This document shows positions 55,200-64,000 of a stretch of DNA of 64,000 nt, piece after piece; position 1 is the stretch's first letter; each line of letters starts with the position of its first letter. Both the position numbers and the translations under genes were made by a program. Below the pieces are notes generated by a model. The model made no database searches and was not told the origin of the DNA. It was given only the letters and a program-made list of their open reading frames with translations. Origin of the DNA: Nilaparvata lugens (lineage: Eukaryota > Arthropoda > Insecta > Hemiptera > Delphacidae); NCBI RefSeq assembly GCF_014356525.2, contig NC_052518.1, forward strand, positions 13,036,201-13,100,200, read 5' to 3'.

Positions 55200-57290
55200 T
55201 CACAAAAAATGCATCATTTTCTGATTGATTCTAATTAAGTATTTGAAGGCAGTCGAAGAGTAGTGTGAGGACTGCTAGCCGATATGGTAGGCCTAAGTGA
55301 ATACCAATGCCAATGATGAGTATGGTATGGCATGGGGTAGTAACGCAGCCGTATTAATGACCTAGTCGTATTCAGTCTCTCTCAATCACCGTCTTTCTCA
55401 TTTCAGCACTTAGCCCGTTCATCTGTCTCTGTTCAGGACTGCTTTCTCTCGGCACACTCTTCTTTCTTCATACCCATCCTCTCTCTACTATGTCGTGTAA
55501 AATATTCCTTTACACAACTTGGGTGGTCTCTGAGCAAGGTTGTTGCAGTTTTTTGCAACGAGAACTTTTCACATCAAACGCTTTATCCTTTTCCTCCGTC
55601 TCGATTCGCTGTTTTTATTCTTACACTTTCCGGACTTTCCTGCCTTCTGTGTTGCTCGCTGTCTCTCCTTCTCCTTCAACTTGTTACCGCTGAGAGCTTT
55701 GCCTTGCTTTGTGCCGTTGGAATGAAGTTTGATCGTGGAGATGAAATTCACCAATAAAGGATATCACTCTTCACTCTCCGCTACACTAAATTTCACAGAA
55801 AATTAGTCTAACAAATCTCAACTGTTACGATTTCCATACGACTTCCGTTGATAGTCAACCCATTTTTTTCTCCCCAACGATAATAGCTTTTGTTGCAGAA
55901 AAATAACTTGATTAATCAACTAATGTTAGTCTACTTTTTTAATGAAGTATCTTTGAATCGCGTACGCAAAAACGGCTATTATAAACCCCCCTCCTTTTAT
56001 CACAACGGGCCTCAAATGAAGAAAAAATATTACCCCTCCTGAATTTTGAATTTGACAATTTACTGTGATTTATAGCAAAATAATATTCAAAATAGCTTAC
56101 AAAATATTCTTACTCTGCCTATTGAAGCAGAGCTTATTCATTTGATCCTCATATCCATACCTGATTTACATGGTGAATTTTGATTCTTTTGAATAATTTC
56201 TTCTTTTATTAAAAGAGCGTAAGATTGTTAATCCTAATTATTTATGATCAAGAAATGGGTTCTCTCAGCTGTTTTTCCTCCAATAAGAACTCTTTAACCC
56301 TACCATTTCCAATATCCAGAGTTTTGATTGGGGAAATGAAATTGGAGTTTTCATTATTCATCAGAGAACATTTAATTGGGATGTTCATAATCTGAATCAT
56401 CATGCTAGATGAACCGATGGTTTATCTTTCATGATGTATATTTCCTATGTATATAGGTATATCATTATCATGAATATACTTCCCATTTACACACACACTT
56501 ACAAGGAAATTATGTGAAATACCGGTATATACATGCTTATAGTATACCTCAGTATTTAAGATCATATGTATGTTTCCTATGAAGGTATTACATACTTTTT
56601 TCAAAAGGAATGTGTTTTAAAAGGGAGAAATGAATTTTTGCTTTTCAAAAGACGTATTATAGAAAAATCATTTGTGGAGCATATCATTCAAATTGAGGAA
56701 GATAGATGTTAAAGAGTGTGATAGGCTGAATCCAAAAAATTTCGTTTATTCAAAAGAAATAATTATTTAGTTTGTTGATAGTGACATTTTTAAAATTGTT
56801 TTTGTTTTGGTTATAATGTTAGTCCAAGTATAGAGAAAACTCGACTAGAAAGGTTGCTGAAGTATTATTTTGGAGTTAGATAGACTGACTGATAATAGAA
56901 CATTTTTACGGAGTCGGAAATCACTAGCCAAATGGCCTGATGAATTTTAATGATATATCTCTCTCTCACCCCTCTTTTTCACTCTCTCTCTCTCATATCA
57001 TCGTTCCATCACCCTCACTCTCATGCTCTACCGTTTCCTCTCTCATTCCTGGAATGAGAATAAGAATGTAGGTGGGACCGCATGTTGAACGAAAACACAA
57101 TGACCAGAAACATTCGATAGATAATGGGAGATTAATGAGATAATTAGTGAGAGTTAAACTAATGTGCCGGATATTGAACCAGAAAATGAAGGAAGTATGT
57201 AACTTATGCAAATGACATACATTAGTAATGAAACACTGGAATAAGCACCTGAAAAATTGATTCCACTATTATTAAGTATAATACTTAGTG
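55200..57290. other. Intronic stretch, no gene seen
   Basis: Pyrimidine-rich at 55,380-55,490 (CTCTC cores, the complement of GAGAG). Frames at 55,490-55,754 on both strands carry no recognisable domain. Confidence 0.45.
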
Positions 57291-57292
57291 CA

Positions 57293-57436
57293 GGTTGCAC
57301 AAAAGCCGGTTAGATTTTAATAATGATTAATTCCACGAGAACCAATCAGAGAAGCCGGCTTATCAAAAAAAAACTTTCTCTGATTGGTTCTCGTAAAATT
57401 AATCACGGTTAAAAACTATCCGGCTTTTGTGCAACC
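57293..57436. mobile_element. Hairpin (foldback) MITE
   Basis: Arms of about 62 bp: GGTTGCACAAAAGCCGG at 57,293 and CCGGCTTTTGTGCAACC at the right end, continuing with GAGAACCAATCAGAGAA against TTCTCTGATTGGTTCTC. The loop is about 19 bases including an A-run. No coding capacity. Confidence 0.85.
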
Positions 57437-57439
57437 GAG

Positions 57440-58005
57440 CCAAAACCACTAAACCAACCAATATAGTATAACCTATAATCCAATAAAACCAAGCCTATAC
57501 AGAGAGTTCTTGAAATCGGCCCATGGCCTAGTACTTCAATATAAGTACTGTAATTGCTATAGTTGATAGACTTTTGCTTCCACATTTTCATTCATCTATC
57601 ATAGAGTAGTCTACATAATATAACTCTTATAATCATTTTTGTATATTGTAGAGTAAATGAAAGATTATAGAGTAGAAAGCAAGGTTCAGTGAAAATCACA
57701 GCCGATTATTATTGCAATCTTGCAATGCTTTCAGTATAGATACAGGTATATATAGATACATAGATACTTATGTATTTACTAGCCAACAGATAACGAACCA
57801 ACGCTTACAGCCAGGTAATAGAAACAATAAAGCACAAATGGATCTCAAAAATCGTGAATTAGAAGAGTGGAATAATTTTATCTGATTTACCTCTTCAGCG
57901 TGAAATAAGTAAGCTGAATCAAATGGCTTCTTTTGTTATACGACATGAAATAGGGATCAGATTAAAGACTAGCTAGAATACATTTGCAGAACAATTGATG
58001 AATTT
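57440..58005. other. Intronic stretch, no gene seen
   Basis: AT-rich, with a small ATAGATACA repetition near 57,735-57,770. Confidence 0.45.
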
Positions 58006-58010
58006 CCAAC

Positions 58011-58322
58011 GTCAAAGATGACGTTGTCATCTAGGATACTCTTATTGTTATTGTTCTGTCAATTTTGTAACATTTTGAAAGGTCCACATCTGAATATCCC
58101 TTTGATTTAAAAAAAGGAATTGTGGGGGTGAAATATCAATGAAGAGATCTAGTTTTTTACATTTCCAGTCAAAGATGACGTTGAAAATGAATTTGATGGA
58201 TAGAAAGCATCTAGAATACTTATTGTTCTGTCTATTTTGTAACATTTTGGAAGGTCCACCTCTGAATGTCCCGTTGATTTAAGGAAATGAATTGTGGGGG
58301 TGAAATATCAATGAAGAGATCT
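58011..58322. repeat. Tandem duplication, unit about 155 bp
   Basis: TCAAAGATGACGTTG starts two consecutive units (58,011 and 58,170). Both contain TTTTGTAACATTTTG(A/G)AAGGTCCAC and GAATTGTGGGGGTGAAATAT. Confidence 0.85.
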
Positions 58323-59036
58323 CGAAATTTGACACATATTCATAATCCAATGTATCACAATAAACTATACAACTCAAGAACTCTATACCATGTAACATTT
58401 TTGTTTTTAAATTTTCTTGCCCATTAATTTCTGCTCAAAATTTTCAAGTTTATTTCAATATTATTGAAACTTTCAGATTGTTTAGTGTTATTTTCGGCTC
58501 TTATCAACCCTTCGAAATTCAAAATTCATCAGTCATATCTCAAATAGGTATTCTCTGAGTGTTAATCTTTGGTGAAAACAGAAATTTTTAACTTAACCTC
58601 ACTTTGGACTATTTATGTGCCAAAATCAAGGAATTGAAGAAGTTTTGGGCAATTGCTTGTTTCTCTTTCCAAATATCGTGTTTGTGACTGTTCTAATAAA
58701 TAAATAAAGCTAGGAAATGTAGGAAAGTCATCTTGTCTCATCCTCAACTTTTCTTAGATTCAAACTCGAGAAGATTTAATGGACTGTTTTGATTTAGAAA
58801 ATCTTTCAGTGAAGAGATCGCAAAATTTGATTCATATTCAGGTCTATTCTATCCAATGTATCACAATAAACTATACAACTCAAGAACTCTATACCATGTA
58901 ACAGTTTTGTTTTTAAATTTTATTGCACATTAAAGCTAGGAAATTTAGGAAAGTCATCTTTTCTCATCCTCAACTTTTCTTAGCTTCAAACTCGAGAAGA
59001 TTTAATGGAATGTTTTGATTTAGAAAACCCTTGAAT
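58323..59036. repeat. Second-order duplication with internal deletion
   Basis: The phrase from CCAATGTATCACAATAAACT to TTAAATTTTCTTGCCCATTA (58,350-58,425) recurs at 58,852-58,930. In the second copy it is joined directly to AAAGCTAGGAAATTTAGGAA...GATTTAATGGAATG, which in the first copy lies about 280 bases further on (58,707-58,790). The second copy is thus a deleted duplicate. Confidence 0.8.
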
Positions 59037-59039
59037 TTA

Positions 59040-59895
59040 GGAGCTCGGTACTCCCACATATTATTATGATTGTGGGTGTATGTGGGACCTGGATTGTTAG
59101 TGATTTAGTTACTCTGTCCATTAAAGATATGATAGTAGTTAGTAGATATATTATGGAAGCCAGTCTTTATCTGACCAAACGTCAGAAACATTATTGAGTT
59201 CTTCCTGTGAGCTCTCAGCTCAACAAATCAATCATTTTCCCCATTTATTTCACCTTCACATCACTGTCAAGAATGAACAGACGGTAATTCAGAACAAAAG
59301 GTGCGCTCGTATTACAATAATACTATAATTGAAATTCATTGGAACCGCTCCTAGATCTAGGGCCATGTCCTATTTGTACATTCAAAGGCATAGGCCTATC
59401 TCGATTGAAAATATGTTCCATTGTTGTCTGTAAACTATTAACTTGAATCGGTCTCAAACTTATTTTAATTGACTTATAAACTTCTTGACTAGAGTTATGG
59501 TTCCATGAACAGAAATTCCACTGTCAACTGTCATACAAAAAAGTTAAACTCAATTTCACTCTCTGACTTGGGAGAGACTAGAGTGCTCTAAAACTCAAAT
59601 CAACGCTCATGGAGAACATTCTTTTGTTGTTTCAATTGAATGCTCTAGAATTGATTGCGAATTAAGGATTCCCCACCAAAATTCTATTTATCATCATTCA
59701 TATGTAGATATAAGGGATTTAGGATATGTGCACAAGCAGTTTCTTGTAGCGCTTGAAAAATGTATGAAAAAAGTGTGAAAAATGTTTACCCGAATCTACA
59801 TTATGCTATTGTTTTTCTAGAATATAGAAATCTTGAGATAAACATACTATTGTATATTAAAATCACTTCACTCATAAATGGGCTACTTTATCTAA
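59040..59895. other. Intronic stretch, no gene seen
   Basis: No coding or repeat structure recognised apart from a TGCTATTGTTTTTCTA relic near 59,802. Confidence 0.45.
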
Positions 59896-59898
59896 ATT

Positions 59899-59999
59899 AA
59901 TAAAAACAATATAACAACTTGTTATTTTAAATACTCCTTGAAATATTTTAAAGTTTTTAATAAAGGGTAGGTACTACAAGTTGTTATATTGTTTTTATT
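59899..59999. repeat. Inverted repeat with perfect 24-bp arms
   Basis: AATAAAAACAATATAACAAC... at 59,899-59,922 and its exact complement at 59,976-59,999 enclose 53 AT-rich bases. MITE-like or a stem-loop. Confidence 0.85.
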
Positions 60000-61180
60000 G
60001 TATAATTATATTTTCCTATTTTGAATTTTATTTGAATATTTTCCATTAGCTTTATGCTGTCTGTGTGCATAGGTGCAGAGAGATTCAAATTGAAATTCTA
60101 CCTTCTAGCATGTTAATACATATCGTCCGTTCGTCCTATTCCAGTTGAAGTCTAATCAGTGATTAATAGATAGGTTTTCATTTATTCATCATTTACAATC
60201 AACTTAAGGACAAAGAAACAGTCTACATTATTATACTTAATTAAACTTCAATTATACTCAATTGAGTTTTTAAACAACACTATTGTTTCCAACTTACTGA
60301 ATGCATTCCGTCTAAGAAGATGGCGGACTTAGAAATTTTGATCTACACTTTTCTAGTGTGACTGATCCTCCACTCCTTGCCACCTGCTTGGGTGATTATC
60401 ATCATCCAGTTCACTTCATGGTTTGGGCCAGCATGAGAACATTAGAGCCCTCTGTGGGCTATGCCCGAACTATTACCAGACCATTTCCACGCACGAATCC
60501 ACCAGCTATGAACAGTATTTGTGTCTCACGTCAAAGCTCGATCTTTTTCAATAATATTGAGTACTTTCAATACCTGTATTCAGTAGACCATAGTTCCATT
60601 GCTCCATTGCTCAGTTGAGTATTTTGAAAACACAATAGCGTCTCTCAAAACACATTTTACTGTGAGATAAATATTAAATCCAAAAATATTCAATGAATTT
60701 TAAAGAAAATTCTGGAAGTTTCAATTTATTTCTTGTTTTATGTTTGTCTCACATAAAGAGGGAAACTTTGTTATCGTTATGAAAAAACTTCCCTTTTTTG
60801 TAATGAGTCTCACATTATCCATGCTTTATTTATTAGTATGAGATTTTTTAGTACTGATGTGGAAAGATGCATCACTAGTTATTCACCTAGCAATTTCTGT
60901 ATTAAGTACCTAGGTTGAAATCTACTGTAGGACCATTACCATCTCGTTATCGAAGCAGAAGCGCATTCTTTCATTGAATTGATAACGCATAAAAGTAGAA
61001 TTTCAAACCAAGTGGAGAAATTAGACTATAATGTTCAATCCCATTACAAACTTACAATCCTAACTAAATTTCTGTACCCAATGATTCTATTAATTGATAC
61101 CTTGAAATTGCTGAAAGCAGTTGTGCTAATCAATTATGGAGGCTCAAGTCGTGAGGTTCTGTGATCCTTTTCAACTCTCA
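60000..61180. other. Intronic stretch, no gene called
   Basis: The frame at 60,358-60,618 includes HPVHFMVWASM, faintly like a mariner transposase block, but nothing around it supports that. See rejected items. Confidence 0.4.
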
Positions 61181-61185
61181 TTCCC

Positions 61186-61530
61186 TTGTTTTCACATCTA
61201 ATCGCACATAAGTTTTGTTCGAGTTTACGGCCGAGCGAAAAAATCAAATATGTAGAAATGAGCGGCTACGGATTATTAATGTGTGGCCAGATCATTAAGA
61301 AGAGAGGATTCCAGCTTTCCTCAAGATGGTTTATTTTAAGTGGCGAGTATTTCATGAGGATTAGGCTATTGAGCGTTCATAACACTTGAGGAAATTATTC
61401 AGGAATGCTCGCTGGTCCCCAGCCGAAATGCTTGTTTACTAAGACGCAGCAAGAACATCTCAAAGTGAGCAGCCGTTAATAACAAGTTATTGGAAAGCTT
61501 GATGGATGAAGTGCTAACTCATTAGCACTG
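61186..61530. promoter_or_regulatory. Candidate conserved regulatory block
   Basis: Less AT-rich, non-repetitive, with mixed GC and homeodomain-type ATTAAT/TTTATT cores (GGATTATTAATGTGTGGCCA, GATGGTTTATTTTAAGTGGC). The open frame across it has no recognisable domain. Offered only as a candidate. Confidence 0.2.
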
Positions 61531-61534
61531 ACAA

Positions 61535-62410
61535 GTGTTCACTTGGTTCTTGGTTCTTGTAATCACTAATCACCAGAAGGAAGCTACAACGTCTGAGTCT
61601 GAGTTTACGGTTTACCGTCTCAGCTTCATGGGGAGTTGAGCGTCTTCAGCTCTTGCATCTTAATGATTGCAAGAGCAGTAAATATCCTCCACTAACAAAC
61701 ATTCTCTGCAACAGATCAATATTCGCATACTGTACGAACAGTGTACAATGTTTACAAAGGTGTTTTGTCCTAGCTACGTTTTGATGCTTGGCTAATATGC
61801 TCCACAAAGCTTAGTTGGCAAAAAAAAACTTGGGTGACCATTGCCCATTGCCGACTGCCACCAATATATTCCGAGCCTCATAACCATGGAAAATTGAATC
61901 TAATTTTGAAATTCACACTTGTATCCTCTCTAAACTTGCATTGTCTTCACACTTGTAATAGTATATCTTCTCCACACTTGAAGGATCCTCTTTGATCATA
62001 ACGCAACTAGAACTGCTCATTTGAAATTACAAATGTTCTCACTGTACTATGAGACAAACACGAAGAAATCAACAATTATTGCCGTTCAAATTGCTCATTA
62101 AACTCACGTATCGAATTTAATCAGCTCACGAAACAACATTTAATCAGCTCTTTTTTAATTCTCTTCATATTTTTTTAATTCTAAAATTTTCAGATGTTGA
62201 TACCGAAACTCCTAGCCCCTCTAGCGAAAAGAGTAGTTCGATGATGGTCATTTCTAAGATGATGGCGTCTCCTTGCTCCGTATAAATTTATTGCTGATCC
62301 TCTTGTCATTTCGCTCTCATTTTTCATACTGTACATTCATAAATGAAAAGGACATAAGTAGTTTATCATGCAAAATGATGCTCTTGTGAAATAATACATA
62401 CGTCATCCTT
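61535..62410. other. Intronic stretch, no gene seen
   Basis: Contains a short palindromic TTTACGGTTTACCGT near 61,603. Nothing else was recognised. Confidence 0.45.
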
Positions 62411-62414
62411 CACA

Positions 62415-62770
62415 CTCAACTAGTAATAGACCAAACTCAATTTGTGAAAATGTAATCATAGTTTCAAAAATTAAAATGTAAGAGGACGTCACTGTTAGCT
62501 CGGTATCATTAACTTGAAATTACTCTCAGAAAGTTTTGATAATTATTTTTGTAGAGTAAGTTTCCATGATCATCTTCAACTTATCTCTTTATCACTCAAC
62601 TAGTGAAAATGTAATCAAGGTTTCAAAAATTGAAATGTATGAGAACGTCACTGTCTGCCCCCCGGTATCATCAACTTGAAATCACTCTCAGGAAGTTTTG
62701 ATAATTATTTTTGTAGAGTAAGATTTCCATGATCATCTTCAACTAATCTCTTTATTACAACTAGTAGCTT
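62415..62770. repeat. Tandem duplication, unit about 178 bp
   Basis: ATCACTCAACTAGT/CACTCAACTAGTAATAGA begins each unit. Both contain GAAAATGTAATCA(T/A)(A/G)GTTTCAAAAATT, GTTTTGATAATTATTTTTGT and TTCCATGATCATCTTCAACT. Units are about 62,415-62,593 and 62,594-62,770. Confidence 0.85.
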
Positions 62771-62774
62771 ATAA

Positions 62775-64000
62775 TTTCTCGATATATTGTTCTCTTTAGT
62801 TTTTGATAATTATTCTCGTAGAATAAGCAACTCAACTGAACTCTATATCGACTATTAGAATTTTCAAATGTATTGTTTTCTTCAAACAGAAATCAATTAG
62901 TACATCATTGTGTGAGAGATATTATCATCGACAGTATTCAAAAAAAGTAGAATAAATGATTCTTCAGCCACCTGTACATCTTCTTCCTCTAACCTTCTGG
63001 GTAGATGTTCTTATTGGAAATGTTCCGGCCCAGCTAGTTTCGGCTGCAGTCTGTAGACCTCATCCCGTGGATTTGCACTCAAGCATGTCTGGATCCACTC
63101 TGTCAAGTTCTGCTTGATAGAGTCAATTCATTTTCTTGTCAAATTGGCCGTTTGATGGGTCTACCTTGCCTCACTATCGATTCAAGGTTTCCAAATTGAG
63201 TTGAGGTTACTTCTGTGAATATTCTATTTCCTAGTAGATGATAGACTGAACAAAAACCAAATTACATAATTCCATGCTGTTTGCAGGTTCTGATGAGATC
63301 ATTCACAATTCAATAATGATAGTAATCAAGCTATATTATACATCAATTTAGTCCAATCCTTCACAGTGTTTCACTGCGATAGATAATAATGTATTTCATG
63401 GTGAAGGATCTTTTTTCGCTTGCTGTTTATGAGAGTTTTCTCTGCCTCATTGGTAGGGGCGCCCCCCCACTCAAGCACATGGACGCAACGGGCGCAACCC
63501 CCTGAAATTGGGAAAAAAATCTGGGCTGCTTCCTACCACCCACCCTTGAATGAGAAACCCAAAAAAGATACCCTCAGAATTTCAAAGACGCAATCTGCGT
63601 CCAATCATCCAAACCCCCACTTGTAGGCACCCCTTTCATAAGAAATATTTGTAGAAATTGAAATTGTTCAGATTGTTTTCGAATAACTTCAAAACTATAT
63701 ACCGTACCTGAAAATCAAGTACAATACAATATTGAACCCAATAAATGTTAATTGAGATGAAGATTGGCAACTTTTATGCTGTTACCATTATTCAAAATTA
63801 TCGAATCTCAATTTCGAAATGATCAAGGCACTACCAATCATACAACCTACTCAGTTCACTGTATTTTTAGACAATGAGTAGAATAGAATTGAAAATAAAT
63901 TATTTCCTCAATATTCGCAGGTTGAATTTCTGATGTATCTTTTGAAAATACAGTATTCCACTTGGAGTTTGAATGTTGGGGAGACATCATAGATTCAATT
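62775..64000. other. Right-hand end of the window, no gene seen
   Basis: A C-rich patch (63,460-63,620: GGGGCGCCCCCCC and CCAAACCCCCACTTGTAGGC) may be part of a dispersed element, since GTAGGGGCGCC and GTAGGCACCCC look like loosely inverted edges, but this is weak. Confidence 0.35.

Larger units (their letters stand above)
14387..64000 (+). other. Inferred long first intron of the engrailed/invected gene (3' end outside the window)
   Basis: It begins with GTAAGC. No homeodomain-coding sequence (for example codons for KIWFQN) was noticed on the plus strand up to 64,000, and no other host gene intervenes. The intron would therefore be at least 49.6 kb. Drosophila invected is likewise known for long introns. 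A six-base microexon (Arg-Ser, known in invected genes) could hide here and is not detectable by eye. The content is mainly repeats, listed separately. Confidence 0.5.

Noticed and set aside
60358..60618. Possible mariner transposase fragment (HPVHFMVWASM)
   Set aside because: Only one short phrase resembles the family. The residues around it do not fit, and no inverted ends flank it.
14387..64000. Homeodomain exons of the engrailed/invected gene
   Set aside because: I looked on the plus strand for codons of the third helix (KIWFQNKRAK) and the RPRTAF start and did not find them, so none is annotated. This was by eye and could miss a split exon.

Overview
The window is AT-rich, intron- and repeat-dominated eukaryotic DNA, best explained as an insect genome. 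The one clear host gene is an engrailed/invected-class homeobox gene. The dispersed repeats, MITEs and retrotransposon remnants, together with the hairpin-MITE style, suggest a hemipteran such as a planthopper. That last step is inference from style, not proof. Almost all open frames in the window are short chance frames.

Layout. 1-2840 (minus strand) holds the 5' part of a non-LTR retrotransposon. Its ORF1 is unusual: a FLYWCH-type zinc finger, a coiled coil, a C48/Ulp1-like cysteine protease and an SGNH hydrolase in one 617-residue protein. It is followed by the start of an endonuclease/RT ORF2 that runs off the left edge. 2838-5870 (minus strand) is a decayed Ty3/Gypsy-type element (gag with two zinc knuckles, protease, RT, start of RNase H) broken by stops and frame changes. 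5.9-13.2 kb is layered repeats: a short terminal-inverted-repeat element, a (GAA)n tract, a ~1 kb hAT-like non-autonomous element, a repeat family carrying a (TG)n tract, a decayed tandem array and a ~380 bp MITE (family A).

13.4-14.4 kb carries the 5' leader and first coding exon of an engrailed/invected gene (plus strand), with EH1 and EH2 motifs and a donor splice site after the EH2 codons. I could find no homeodomain exon in the remaining 49.6 kb, so 14,387-64,000 is most simply read as part of a very long first intron. It contains MITE family A (two more copies), MITE family B (two copies), a long hairpin-forming repeat near 49 kb with relatives elsewhere, several local tandem duplications, a LINE 3' end at 30.2-30.4 kb, a three-copy family resembling retrotransposon 3' tails, and a few less AT-rich or GAGA-rich blocks that are candidate cis-regulatory DNA.

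The genes do not form a pathway. One developmental transcription factor gene sits in a field of mobile-element debris, and any functional content of the intron is likely regulatory. No tRNA, rRNA, CRISPR or intact DNA-transposase gene was supported.
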